Under the pieces are notes generated by a model, which saw only the letters and a program-made list of their open reading frames with translations, had not been told where the DNA came from and made no database searches. From the NCBI GenBank assembly GCA_005804885.1, contig SYOX01000348.1, positions 1 through 40,603 of the forward strand: a stretch of 40,603 nt of DNA, given 5' to 3'. Every line of letters starts with the position of its first letter. The first letter of the stretch is position 1. Shown here one piece after another: positions 27,557-35,671 of the stretch. The DNA comes from Pseudomonadota bacterium (GTDB lineage: Bacteria > Myxococcota_A > Bradymonadia > Bradymonadales > GCA-2716585). A program made the translations under genes and the position numbers.

Positions 27557-28492
27557 TCAAAGGAAGGAGGCAGGGCCCGCAGGGACGACGCGGTGCGGGT
27601 TGATCGAAGGATGGCTGCGGAAGTAGTGCTCCTTGATGTGGTCAAAGTTGCACGTCCCGGCGACACCAGGGATCTGATAGAGGTCGCGCAAGTACCTGCT
27701 GAGGCTGGGGAAATCGGCGATCCGCTTGATGTTGCACTTGAAGTGGAGGTGGTACACCAGATCAAAGCGCACCAGGGTGGTGAACAGGCACCAGTCGGCC
27801 TCGGTCACGACATCGCCGCAAAGGAAGGGCTGAACAGCCAGGACGGCGTCCCAGCGCTCCAGGGCGTCAAAGAGGGCGTGGACGGCCTCGTCATAGGCCG
27901 ACTGGGTGGTCGCAAAACCGGCGCGGTAGACGCCGTTGTTGATGGGCTGGTAGATGGCCTCGACGGTCTGATCGATCTGGGCGCGCAGCGCCTCGGGGTA
28001 GAAGCAGACGCCGGGGTCGCCGAGGCCAGCCTCGAGGAAGGCGGTGTCGAACATCCGGACGATCTCGAGCGACTCGTTGTTGACGATCGTTCCGCGCCGC
28101 TTGTCCCAGAGGACGGGGACGGTGACGCGGCCGGTGAAGTCGGCCACCGCGCGGGTGTAGACGTCGCGCAGGAAGGGGGCGGCGGAGATGGGGTCTGGGA
28201 CGCAGCCAGGGTTGTCGCTGAAGGCCCAGCCCTCGTCGAACATGAGGGGATCGACGACGGAGATGGGGATGACCGACTCCAGGCCTCGCAGCTTGCGGAC
28301 GATCAGGGTCCGGTGGGCCCAGGGGCAGGCGTAGGAGACATAGAGGTGGTAGCGGTCGGGCTCGGCGGCGAAGCCAGAGCTTCCGTCGGCCGTGATCCAG
28401 TCCCGAAACTGGGTGACGGAGCGCACGAAGTGGCCCTTCGCGTCAGGCTCGTACCACTTCGTGGACCACTGGCCGTTGATCAACATCCCCAT
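27557..28492 (-). CDS. yqjG: Glutathionyl-hydroquinone reductase (Xi-class glutathione transferase, YqjG/EcM4 type)
   Basis: The 311-residue cytoplasmic enzyme belongs to the Xi-class glutathione transferases, which reduce glutathionyl-hydroquinones and other glutathione adducts. Diagnostic segments are HLYVSYACPWAHRTLIVRKL, with the catalytic Cys of the CPWA motif, VVDPLMFDEGWAF, VPVLWDKRRGTIVNNESLEI (glutathione contact, E-S) and ALFDALERWDAVL in the helical C-domain. Length matches the family (about 310-330). ATG 28492 has GGGAG seven bases upstream; a second ATG two codons later is also possible. A double CDGSH iron-sulfur gene lies 69 bp upstream on the same strand, suggesting a small redox unit. 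Confidence 0.93.
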   Translation of the reverse strand: MGMLINGQWSTKWYEPDAKGHFVRSVTQFRDWITADGSSGFAAEPDRYHLYVSYACPWAHRTLIVRKLRGLESVIPISVVDPLMFDEGWAFSDNPGCVPDPISAAPFLRDVYTRAVADFTGRVTVPVLWDKRRGTIVNNESLEIVRMFDTAFLEAGLGDPGVCFYPEALRAQIDQTVEAIYQPINNGVYRAGFATTQSAYDEAVHALFDALERWDAVLAVQPFLCGDVVTEADWCLFTTLVRFDLVYHLHFKCNIKRIADFPSLSRYLRDLYQIPGVAGTCNFDHIKEHYFRSHPSINPHRVVPAGPASFL

Positions 28493-28561
28493 GGGCTTCT
28501 CCCGCGCCTTGAGGCGCCCGCTGGCTGAAAAATCAAGGCCGGCTCAACACCCGTCGAGGAT

Positions 28562-28798
28562 CTAGAGCTTGTTGTGGGTGCCGTCGCAGAAGGGACTGGC
28601 GGCGGATTGCTTGCACTGACAGAGGGCGACGCGCTTCGCGGCCTCGATCTCGACCTTCACCGGCGTGAAGCCCGAGCCCTTGTGGGAGCCGTCGCACCAG
28701 GGCTGGCTCTGGGACTTGCCGCAGGCGCACCACCAGTAGGTGCCGGCTTCAAGATCCAGAACGGCAGGGCGAGCTTCGGCGACTTCAGGCTTGTCCAT
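28562..28798 (-). CDS. Tandem CDGSH iron-sulfur domain protein
   Basis: The 78-residue protein contains two complete CDGSH zinc-finger-like motifs: CACGKSQSQPWCDGSHKGS at about 22-40 and CQCKQSAASPFCDGTHNKL at the end. Each CxC-x-CDG(S/T)H binds a [2Fe-2S] cluster by three Cys and one His, as in mitoNEET-like proteins that carry or sense redox state. The frame remains open upstream to 29095, but ATG 28798 has GGGAG eight bases before it and begins right before the domain. Upstream neighbour of the hydroquinone reductase on the same strand. Confidence 0.92.
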   Translation of the reverse strand: MDKPEVAEARPAVLDLEAGTYWWCACGKSQSQPWCDGSHKGSGFTPVKVEIEAAKRVALCQCKQSAASPFCDGTHNKL

Positions 28799-28901
28799 GG
28801 ATGGGCTCCCAGGTTGCAGGGCCATCGCTGACCCGATGAGGTTGGCGCAGAGGTGCACGGGGCATCTTCTCTTTGAAGGCCCTGCGCTGTCAAAGCCCCG
28901 G

Positions 28902-30062
28902 TCAGGGGGTGTTGGGCAGGTTCCGGGCTCCCGGCGAGGGGCGGAAGAGGGTGACGGGCGCCCCGGAGCCGTCGGGGAGGCGGCCGAAGCTGGCGCCGGG
29001 GGGCGACTGACCCTCGGCCCAGTCGAGCACGTCGACGAGCTGGCCCTCTTCGTCAAAGAGGCGGACGCTGTCGTCCTCGCCGAGGCCAAAGTCAAAGTCG
29101 ACGTCGCGCTCCAGGAGCAGGTAGCCGCCGGGGGCCAGCGCGCCCCGCCCCTCGATGGTGTGGCGGTGGGTCTCCTGATCGTCGTCGGTGAGGGTCCAGC
29201 CGCTCACATCCACGGGCTCCTCGGAGGTGTTGAAGAGCTCGATGAAGTCGACGCCGACGTCCAGGGCCGCGGCGATCTCGTTGATGACCAGGGCGTCGGG
29301 GGTGAACTCCAGGCGACACTCGGCGTCGCAGCCGTCGCCGGGCTCGTCATCGCCGTCGTCGCACTGCTCACCGGGCTCGATCAGGCGGTTGCCGCAGACC
29401 TCCTCCTGGCACAAGGCCGTACACCCATCCCCTGGAAGCTGGTTGCCGTCGTCGCATTGCTCCTCCCCTTGCTCCTCGTCGTCGCCGCAGCTCGAACCGC
29501 CAGGGTTGTCGAGGTTCGCGGCGCCGGGCGTCGGGGTCAGCAAGGTCTTGAAGCGCCCCGTGCCGTCGGGGATGCGGCCGAAGCTCGCCGTCTGCGGCGA
29601 GGCGCCCGAGGGCCACGAGATCCCATCGAGCAGCGCGCCATCCGGGCCGAAGAGGCCCAGCTCCTCTTCGGCGCCAAAGCTGAAGCCAGGGTACAAGCCG
29701 TCAAACTGGACCCGCAAGAACTCGCCCGGCGCGATCGTCAACGAGGCCGGGAAGTTGCCGACGTGATCGGCGGGGTCCTCGATGCTGTCCGAGAAGGTCA
29801 CCTGGGCCAGGGACACCGGCGCCGTGCCCGCGTTGAGGATCTCGAACCAGTCGTCCGGCTCCCCAGCCGCCGCCACCTCGTTGATGACGAGGACCCCCAC
29901 CCCCTCGCCGACCTCCTCACCGACCTCCTCGCCGACCTCCTCATCATCGGCGTCGACGGGCGTCCCGGCGTCGCTCTGCGGATCAGGGCGATCATCTGGG
30001 CCGTCGCAAGACGACGCGACCAGGGCGAGCAGGGCGAAGAGGCCAGGAGAGAAGCGGGGCAT
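28902..30062 (-). CDS. Lipoprotein with two lamin-tail domains and DUF4215-type Cys repeats
   Basis: The 386-residue lipoprotein has lipobox ASSC (near residue 19) and a 12-bp repeat encoding EEVG at residues about 41-56. The first lamin-tail domain follows (VLVINEVAAAGEPDDWFEIL ... SFGRIPDG), then two DUF4215-type motifs (EQCDDGNQLPGDGCTALC and GEQCDDGDDEPGDGCDAEC), then a second lamin-tail domain (LVINEIAAALDVGVDFIELF ... SFGRLPDGSG). Lamin-tail domains are common surface modules in Myxococcota; binding partners are unknown. GAGGAA stands eight bases before the ATG. The gene lies downstream of cysH after 138 bp containing two copies of CATCATAGCAGC. Confidence 0.88.
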   Translation of the reverse strand: MPRFSPGLFALLALVASSCDGPDDRPDPQSDAGTPVDADDEEVGEEVGEEVGEGVGVLVINEVAAAGEPDDWFEILNAGTAPVSLAQVTFSDSIEDPADHVGNFPASLTIAPGEFLRVQFDGLYPGFSFGAEEELGLFGPDGALLDGISWPSGASPQTASFGRIPDGTGRFKTLLTPTPGAANLDNPGGSSCGDDEEQGEEQCDDGNQLPGDGCTALCQEEVCGNRLIEPGEQCDDGDDEPGDGCDAECRLEFTPDALVINEIAAALDVGVDFIELFNTSEEPVDVSGWTLTDDDQETHRHTIEGRGALAPGGYLLLERDVDFDFGLGEDDSVRLFDEEGQLVDVLDWAEGQSPPGASFGRLPDGSGAPVTLFRPSPGARNLPNTP

Positions 30063-30200
30063 GGAAATTCCTCGTCAGGGGGTGCCTTCCGGCCGCGCTC
30101 GACGGCCACGCGCCGGCACCTTGAGCGGCCGCACGACCATCATAGCAGCGCCACGCCATCATAGCAGCCTCGCGGGGAGCATCCAGCCTGCGAGGAGATC

Positions 30201-30923
30201 CTAGACGTGCAGGCCGCACTCGGTCTTGGCCGAGCCCGCCCAGCGACCGGCCCGCAGATCCTCGCCGGGGTGGACGGCCCGCGTGCAGGTCTGGCAGCCG
30301 ACCGAGGGGTAGCCCTGATCGTGGAGCGGGTTGTAGGGGACGTCGTGGGCCATGATGTAGCGCCAGATGTCCTTCTCGGTCCAGTTGGCCAGCGGCGAGA
30401 CCTTGACCAGCCGCTGCTTCTCGCTCCACTCGACGATGGGGGTGGTGCGCCGCGTGAGCGCCTGATCCCGGCGCAGCGCCGTCACCCAGGCCGTCTTGCC
30501 CGAGAGCGCCTTGCGCAGCGGCAGGACCTTGCGCATCAGGCAGCACTTGTCGCTGTCGCGCTCCCACAGGCGCTCTCCAAACACCTCGCCCTGCTCCTCG
30601 ATCGTCATCTCGGGCGTGATCCGCTTGAACTCGACGCCGTAATGCTCCTGCGCCCGCTCGATCAGCGCGTAGGTCTCCGGGAAGAAGACCTCGGTGTCGA
30701 TGTAGAATATCTCCGCGCCCGGACAGACCTCCTGCACCAGATCGATGAGCACCATGCCGCTGGCCCCGAAGGCCGTCCCGACCACCAACCCCTCGCGGAA
30801 GGTCGCCGCCGCCCACGACAGGACATCCGCCGGCTCGGCCACCTCGAAGCTCCCGCTGACCTGCTTGAGCAAGTTGGGGATCCAATCTCCGAGGGCGCTC
30901 TGTGTGCTCTGAACCGCTTGCAT
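30201..30923 (-). CDS. cysH: Adenylyl-sulfate (APS) reductase type of CysH
   Basis: The 240-residue enzyme reduces adenylylsulfate to sulfite with thioredoxin in assimilatory sulfate reduction. It shows GTAFGASGMVLIDL (P-loop-like PPi motif), IDTEVFFPETY, DKCCLMRKVLPL with the CC pair and GCQTCTRAV with the later Cys pair, which together ligate a [4Fe-4S] cluster and mark the APS rather than PAPS type, and the C-terminal ECGLH with the catalytic Cys. NWTEKDIWRYIMAHDVPYNP is the family's substrate-binding strand. The in-frame TTG at 30968 is unlikely; ATG 30923 follows GAGCGAGG. No other sulfur genes are nearby; a promoter and an inverted repeat lie just upstream. Confidence 0.93.
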   Translation of the reverse strand: MQAVQSTQSALGDWIPNLLKQVSGSFEVAEPADVLSWAAATFREGLVVGTAFGASGMVLIDLVQEVCPGAEIFYIDTEVFFPETYALIERAQEHYGVEFKRITPEMTIEEQGEVFGERLWERDSDKCCLMRKVLPLRKALSGKTAWVTALRRDQALTRRTTPIVEWSEKQRLVKVSPLANWTEKDIWRYIMAHDVPYNPLHDQGYPSVGCQTCTRAVHPGEDLRAGRWAGSAKTECGLHV

Positions 30924-30967
30924 CTGATGGCCTCGCTCAACCCTGAAGACCCATTCCACACCAAACA

Positions 30968-31004
30968 AGTAAACAATGCAGGAGTCTTTCTACACTCGTT
31001 TACT
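30968..31004. promoter_or_regulatory. Inverted repeat, possible operator of cysH
   Basis: AGTAAAC (30968-30974) and GTTTACT (30998-31004) are exact reverse complements with centres 30 bp (about three helical turns) apart, just downstream of the predicted cysH transcription start. The region is conspicuously AT-rich for this genome. Confidence 0.45.
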
Positions 31005-31011
31005 AAGGAAC

Positions 31012-31040
31012 AAAGTAGAGATCCAGACTCGCCAAGTCAA
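31012..31040 (-). promoter_or_regulatory. Sigma-70-type promoter of cysH
   Basis: On the minus strand TTGACT (31040-31035), 17 bp and TACTTT (31017-31012) are upstream of the 30923 ATG, leaving a leader of about 80 bases that holds the AGTAAAC/GTTTACT repeat. Confidence 0.5.
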
Positions 31041-31108
31041 CAAAGGCTTTTCGTGGGGGCATCATTTGTCTGTCGATCGGCTCGCTATCGCGATCGAAGG
31101 GCAAGGTC

Positions 31109-31114
31109 TATACT
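31109..31114 (+). promoter_or_regulatory. Possible -10 element of the HNH gene
   Basis: TATACT, five of six matches to consensus, lies about 39 bp before the ATG at 31153. No convincing -35 is placed at 16-18 bp. Confidence 0.35.
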
Positions 31115-31152
31115 CGCGATGGTTGGCGAAGAGGCGATCCTGGAGGTGAGCG

Positions 31153-32112
31153 ATGGCGTCGGGGGGTGAGCGAGGAGGGGAGCCGGGTTCGGCCCTTGGG
31201 GGGGATGACGGGCGAGGAGCGGAGGGCGGAGTGGGCGCGGCCCTGGGCCAAGGAGGGGGAGTCGCCGAGGGCGCGGGCGAGCAGGTCGCGGATGAGGCGG
31301 GCCTGGGCGCGGAGGGGGAGGAGGCGCGCGGAAAGGCGATCTTCGGCGAGGATGGGTGGATTCGGCACCCGCTGCACCCGACGCGGGCGAGGATTCAGGA
31401 GGGGGTGGTGCAGATCGAGCAGCGGGTGGGTCGGCGCTTCCGCTTCGGGCCGATCCTCTCGACCTTGGTGATGACGTGGCTGGAGCGCCACACGTCCTGG
31501 GACGCGGACGACGACGGCAAGATGTCGTGGTCGGTGGCCTATACGGTGATGGGGGACTGGCCTTCGGTCGATCGGGGGATGTTGCAGCTGATGTGCGGGC
31601 GCGATGGGCGGCCAGGGTTGCGGCGCAAGCGCAAGGCGGGCCGGATCATGAACGATCTGGCGGTGGGCTGGAGGGGGTCGCGGGGCGCGCAGCCGTGGTT
31701 GGATCTGACGACGACGGGGGTGGTGCCGCTGGTCCTGCACTACCAGCCGCTGGCGGGCGAGCACCCTGCCCTCTGGCAGGAGGTCGTCGCGATGGCGGAG
31801 GCCGCGCTGATGCGCCTGCCGGGTCGATCCGCCTACCAGCTCGCGCGGGTGCTCGGGCGGCTGCCGGAGCCGACGGGGCGCTGCGTGTATTGCGGCGCGG
31901 GCGACCTGGAGTTGACCCACGACCACGCCATCGCGCTGGATCTGGGCGGCAACCCTTGGGGCGACAACCTCGTGGTGGCCTGCCTGCGGTGCAACCTCAA
32001 GAAGGGCGCCGCGCCCCTTCGGGAGTGGCTCGACGGCCTCGACGCCCTGGCCGAGCCCGAGGCCATCGAGGCGGCCCTGAGGACCGAGGGGCAGCCGCGC
32101 CACACCCCTTGA
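31153..32112 (+). CDS. HNH endonuclease family protein
   Basis: The 319-residue protein ends with an HNH nuclease module: CVYCGAGDLELTHDHAIALD, then NPWGDNLVVACLRCNLKKG, that is CxxC, DH, a central Asn and CxxCNxxKG. HNH enzymes cut DNA with one metal ion, in restriction, mobile-element or defence contexts. Residues about 60-240 are not recognised. The first ~60 residues are a Gly/Ala/Glu-rich low-complexity run, so the true start may be later, though ATG 31153 has GGAGG eight bases upstream. It diverges from cysH. Its stop codon (32110-32112) lies exactly at the edge of a degenerate aminopeptidase fragment, which may be an insertion or deletion joint. Confidence 0.75.
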   Translation: MASGGERGGEPGSALGGDDGRGAEGGVGAALGQGGGVAEGAGEQVADEAGLGAEGEEARGKAIFGEDGWIRHPLHPTRARIQEGVVQIEQRVGRRFRFGPILSTLVMTWLERHTSWDADDDGKMSWSVAYTVMGDWPSVDRGMLQLMCGRDGRPGLRRKRKAGRIMNDLAVGWRGSRGAQPWLDLTTTGVVPLVLHYQPLAGEHPALWQEVVAMAEAALMRLPGRSAYQLARVLGRLPEPTGRCVYCGAGDLELTHDHAIALDLGGNPWGDNLVVACLRCNLKKGAAPLREWLDGLDALAEPEAIEAALRTEGQPRHTP

Positions 32113-32210
32113 CGCGGCGCGCGCCTCCAGATCCGGGCGCAGCTCGATGGGTGGAAGGGCGCCGCGCCGGGATCCGGCGGAGGGCGGGCCTCGGGGGCTC
32201 GGAGCGGCGC
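32111..32210 (-). pseudogene. Degenerate fragment of an M1 aminopeptidase gene
   Basis: This segment resembles 38148-38245, the 5' coding part of the M1 aminopeptidase. The first 24 bases (GACGCGGCGCGCGCCTCCAG and the next four) are identical, and the rest matches with substitutions and at least one 4-base gap. On the minus strand it still reads IELRPDLEARAAS against IELRLDLEARAAS in the intact gene. The reading frame is broken soon after. The length and the mixture of changes suggest a remnant of a duplicated gene rather than a recent copy. Confidence 0.75.
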
Positions 32211-32547
32211 CGGGCCGTGGACGATCCCCCGACTGTGGCGCGCGAGACTCAACCGAGCCATCTTGTCTCACTCAGGTGCGCCAGGAAGTCACGCCGCCGT
32301 CGGCGGCGGGCCGGCGGCGAACCGGCGGCGTGCCCCAAGCCATTGATCTTCCCTCGTGTTTTCAACATCGGTGGAAAATTCGGGTGAGCCTGGCACGGGG
32401 CGTGCGCTGGGCCTGTCATGGCGAAGAGCCACAACCTGAAAGGGGAGCCCTCCCCACGGAGCCCGTCGTCGCGATCTCGAAGAGATCTCGACCTCGAAAG
32501 CGGCGCTCTGCCCGGGGCGCCACCCGACACCTGCTCAGGAGGATGGG
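32211..32547 (+). other. Gene-free stretch before the trypsin-like gene
   Basis: No credible ORF. It holds GCCGCCGTCGGCGGCGGGCC hairpin sequence near 32292-32315, an AT-rich island around 32345-32380 (TCAACATCGGTGGAAAATTC), the sigma-54-like site at 32391 and AGGAGG at 32537-32542. Confidence 0.5.
32391..32405 (+). promoter_or_regulatory. Possible sigma-54 promoter for the trypsin-like gene
   Basis: TGGCAC-N5-GTGC differs from the -24/-12 consensus TGGCAC-N5-TTGC by one base and lies 143 bp before the ATG at 32548. Myxococcota use sigma-54 and enhancer-binding proteins widely, but this GC-rich match could be chance. Confidence 0.35.
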
Positions 32548-34293
32548 ATGGGACAGCGCGAAGGTCGATCAAGCTGGCTCGGGTGGAGCGGCGTGGGGCT
32601 GGTGGCGCTGCTCGGCGCCGGGTGCGTGGGGGGCGACCTGTCCCAGGAGCTGAGCCAGTCCGAGGAGGACGGGCTGCTCAACGGCTCGGTGACCTCCGAG
32701 CGGCCGGAGATCGGGCGCATCTCCGGGTGCACAGCGACGCTGATCGCGCCCAACGTCGCGATCACCGCCGCGCACTGCGTCAGCTACCAGACCCGCGAGC
32801 AGGCCGGCGCCTACGACAACTTCACCGTCGACCGGGCCAACGGGCGGGCGCGCTCCTTCGTCGTCGAGCGCTTCCGCAGCTTCGCCTCCGAGGTCGGCGC
32901 CCAGGACATCGCCCTGTTGAGGCTGGCCCAGCCCGTCCCCCCCGACGTCGCCTCGCCGACCACCCTGGCCACCCGGCCCGCCTCGCGCGGCGAGCAGGTG
33001 ACGATCTTCGGCTACGGCTGCACGGAGCGTCGCACCGAGAGCGGCTCCTTCACCAAGCGCAAGTTCACCTTCGACTTCGGCCCAAGCGCCAACCTCTGCC
33101 CAGGGGACTCGGGCGGCCCCGTCGTAATGGGCACGACCGGCCCCCTCGTCCTGATCAACAGCGGCTACTGGACCAACAACGGCCGGGACATCTTCGGCGA
33201 GCCCACCACCTTCCGCCAGACCCTCCTGGACCAGATCGCGCGCTGGGACAGCCTCTACGGCGCCCCCGCGCTGCCCGAGTCGATCACCTTGACCAACGCC
33301 ACGGGCGCCGGGCTCTGGGTGCGCTGCGACGGCGCCGACGGCCCCACCTGCACCGGCTGGACGCTGGCTCAACCCGGAGGGCAGATCGTCGTCGTCAGCC
33401 CTGGCCGACGCCTCGTGCTGGACAACCAGGACCTCCTGCCCGCCGCGCCGATGAACCTGCTGCGCGTCACCGCCCCCTCCAGCACGGTCACCGCCTTCGC
33501 CAACCCCGCCAACCCCTTCTCACCACCCCAGAACCCCGACCCGCAACCCGATCCCGTCGATCCCGGCCTGCCCGAGGAGGAGCCCGGGGGCGATCCCGAG
33601 CCCTCTTGCGCGGGCGGCGCGGATCGAGGGGCGGCGGTCGCGCTGGTCGGGCAGATCAACGGACGAATCTGCGCCGGCCGCGACAGCTGGTTCTCGGTGG
33701 AGCTGGCCCTCGGACAGCGCGCCGACATCCTGGTCTCCTTCACTCACGCGCAGGGCGACCTGGACATCGCGCTGCACGGCCCGGACGGCGCGCGGGTGGC
33801 GCGCTCGACCGGCACCGCCGACGCCGAACAGATCACCTGGGCGGCCGCGCAGGCCGGCCCGCACACCCTGCGCGTCTACGGCTACAACGGGGTCGGCAAT
33901 GCGGCCTCGATCACCATCGCGCGCGAGGGCGACGAGCCGCTCGGCGATCCCGGACAAGGGCCTGACGACGGGCGCTGCGCCGAGGAGCCGGACGAGCCCA
34001 ACGACAGGCAGGCCGACGCCGGGGCGCTGACCCCGGGCGCCTACCCCGGCGCCGTGTGCGGCGCCGACAGCGACTGGTACCGCATCGAAACCAGCAACCC
34101 CTGGTCCGTCTCCATCACCTTCAATCACGGCGCGGGCGATCTCGACCTTCAGGCGGTGGACGCCGACGGCCGCCAGACCGCCATCTCCCAGAGCGTCGCG
34201 AGCACCGAGCGGGTCCAGGGATCGGGGCCGGGCTTCATCCGGGTCTACGGCTACGGCGGCGCCACCGGCTCCTACACCCTGACCCTGGAGTGA
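32548..34293 (+). CDS. Trypsin-like serine protease lipoprotein with two pre-peptidase C-terminal domains
   Basis: The 581-residue protein has a lipobox (LLGAGC near residue 26). Its chymotrypsin-fold protease carries all three catalytic residues: His in ITAAHCVSY, Asp in AQDIALLRLAQP and Ser in LCPGDSGGPV. A short beta domain and a PDPQPDPVDP linker follow, then two pre-peptidase C-terminal (PPC)-type domains, each ending VSFTHAQGDLDIALHG ... LRVYGYNGVG and ITFNHGAGDLDLQAVD ... IRVYGYGGATGSY. PPC domains are common on secreted proteases of gliding bacteria, where they bind substrate or surface. AGGAGG is five bases before the ATG. Likely an exported protease anchored at the cell surface. Confidence 0.92.
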   Translation: MGQREGRSSWLGWSGVGLVALLGAGCVGGDLSQELSQSEEDGLLNGSVTSERPEIGRISGCTATLIAPNVAITAAHCVSYQTREQAGAYDNFTVDRANGRARSFVVERFRSFASEVGAQDIALLRLAQPVPPDVASPTTLATRPASRGEQVTIFGYGCTERRTESGSFTKRKFTFDFGPSANLCPGDSGGPVVMGTTGPLVLINSGYWTNNGRDIFGEPTTFRQTLLDQIARWDSLYGAPALPESITLTNATGAGLWVRCDGADGPTCTGWTLAQPGGQIVVVSPGRRLVLDNQDLLPAAPMNLLRVTAPSSTVTAFANPANPFSPPQNPDPQPDPVDPGLPEEEPGGDPEPSCAGGADRGAAVALVGQINGRICAGRDSWFSVELALGQRADILVSFTHAQGDLDIALHGPDGARVARSTGTADAEQITWAAAQAGPHTLRVYGYNGVGNAASITIAREGDEPLGDPGQGPDDGRCAEEPDEPNDRQADAGALTPGAYPGAVCGADSDWYRIETSNPWSVSITFNHGAGDLDLQAVDADGRQTAISQSVASTERVQGSGPGFIRVYGYGGATGSYTLTLE

Positions 34294-34431
34294 GCGCAGG
34301 GCTGGATTTGACGCCCTGGAGCCTCCACATCTAATATCCCCCCGCGCCGGCCTCAACGCCGACGAACGCCATGAGGGCGGGCCTTGAGCGGCCCTGCGCC
34401 CTGGCCAGATCCTCACGCACGGAGGGGCGAG

Positions 34432-35271
34432 ATGCTCGGTGCCTGTGAAGTTTGCGCGGCGCGCGACGACGCCGAGATCCTGACCCTGACCGGCCCAACA
34501 GGTTCCCCCCTCTCCTACCTCCAGTGCGCCGGGTGCGGCCTGGTCCGCCTCGACACCGAGGAGATCTACGACTACAACGACCCCGATTACGTCGAGGTCC
34601 TCACCCGCCAGGCCCTCAGCGGGGAGCGCCTCTGGCAATGGACCCTCGACCTGATCGAGGCGCACCAGCGACCCGGCGTGCTCGTCGAGGTCGGCTGCGG
34701 GGTCGGCACTCAGCTCAGCGCCGCCAGGAAGCGCGGCTGGACCGTCCGCGGCTTCGACATCAACGCCGACTGCCCCACGATCGCGCGCCTGATGCACGGC
34801 GTCGACGTCCGCAGCCAGGACTTTTTGACCCAGCCCGAGGACGCCTTCGCCGACGTCGTCCTGATGCACCAGCTCATCGAGCACGTCCCCGACCCCGTGC
34901 CCTTCCTCGAAGCCAGCCGCCGCGCCCTCAAGCCCGGCGGCGTCCTGGTCATGAGCACCCCGAACTGGAACGCCGCCTCTCCCCTGGCCTGGGTCGCCCG
35001 GCGCACCGGCGCGGCCATGCCCCGCATCGACCACATCAAGCCCGACCAGCACATCCGCCTCTACAGCCCGAAGACCTTCGCCGTCCTGGCCCAACGCCAG
35101 GGTTGGACCCTCCGAGGACTCTACGACAACCCCACCGACTACCTCGGAAACCGCGGCCCGCTCTCGCCGCGCACCCTGCTCGGGCGCCTCAGCCGCGGCA
35201 TCGCCGCAATGACCCGGCAAAAGACGCTCGTCGGCATGAGCATGGTCGCCGTCCTCTCGCCCGCGCCCTGA
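34432..35271 (+). CDS. Class I SAM-dependent methyltransferase with N-terminal zinc ribbon
   Basis: The 279-residue protein begins with a zinc-ribbon-like pair, CEVCAARDD and CAGCGLVRL, followed by a class I methyltransferase domain: VLVEVGCGVGTQLSAARKRG (SAM motif I), VRGFDIN, DVVLMHQLIEHVPDPVPFLE and LKPGGVLVMSTPN. This arrangement is common in methyltransferases of surface-sugar and secondary-metabolite pathways, but no such genes flank it. An in-frame TTG at 34384 opens a longer frame; ATG 34432 is chosen for its GGAGGGG site. DHIKPDQHIRLYSPKTFAVL matches the usual post-motif segment of this subgroup. The target molecule is unknown. Confidence 0.9.
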   Translation: MLGACEVCAARDDAEILTLTGPTGSPLSYLQCAGCGLVRLDTEEIYDYNDPDYVEVLTRQALSGERLWQWTLDLIEAHQRPGVLVEVGCGVGTQLSAARKRGWTVRGFDINADCPTIARLMHGVDVRSQDFLTQPEDAFADVVLMHQLIEHVPDPVPFLEASRRALKPGGVLVMSTPNWNAASPLAWVARRTGAAMPRIDHIKPDQHIRLYSPKTFAVLAQRQGWTLRGLYDNPTDYLGNRGPLSPRTLLGRLSRGIAAMTRQKTLVGMSMVAVLSPAP

Positions 35272-35281
35272 TCCAGCCCGC

Positions 35282-35412
35282 GCGCGCCAGATCGCACGGT
35301 GTGGCGAGCGCGTAAGCGGCCGCCCCAGCCCGCGCGCGGCGCGCCAGATCGCACGGCAAGCGAAAGGAGCACCGAGCGCGCGGCGAGAAAACGGCGCGCC
35401 GGATCGCTCGGC
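35282..35412. repeat. Three direct copies of GCGCGCCAGATCGCACGG
   Basis: Copies start at 35282 and 35339 (identical) and 35394 (GCGCGCCGGATCGCTCGG), spaced 57 and 55 bp. They lie in the 400-bp gene-free stretch between the methyltransferase and the aminopeptidase. Confidence 0.8.
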
Positions 35413-35533
35413 GAGCGCAAAAGAGGCCGCCGAGCGCCCTTGGAGCCCCGCTGCCGCCGCACCCCACGACCGTATTTTCACAATAAGCGCGCGGAGATAG
35501 GCGCGACGGGCCGAAGGAACGCGCCCGAAAGCG

Positions 35534-35638
35534 CACGCGGGGCCGCGATCTCCCTGCTCGGGTCGGCCGTCCAGGGTGCCCGCGGCGAAGGGATGCCCTT
35601 CACACGCGGGGCCGCGATCTCCCTGCTCGGATCGGCCG
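35534..35638. repeat. Two direct copies of a 36-bp sequence
   Basis: CACGCGGGGCCGCGATCTCC and the next 16 bases occur at 35534 and, with one substitution, at 35603, 69 bp apart. The rest of 35272-35671 shows no gene; GTATTTTCACAATAAGC at 35472 is a short AT-rich patch. Confidence 0.8.
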
Positions 35639-35671
35639 GTCAGGCGCGATCCGCCGGGCTTCGCCCTGGCC

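Noticed and set aside
30924..31040. SAM or other riboswitch upstream of cysH
   Set aside because: No conserved helix set or kink-turn sequence recognised; the leader is short and better explained by a repressor-type inverted repeat.
31119..31169. 16-codon leader peptide before the HNH gene (MVGEEAILEVSDGVGG)
   Set aside because: It begins close to the predicted transcription start with no ribosome site and has no regulatory-codon run.
31166..31471. Frameshift in the HNH gene's N-terminus (a +1 frame also looks open)
   Set aside because: The annotated frame has a good ribosome site and runs uninterrupted into the HNH domain; the alternative is Arg-rich and ends before it.
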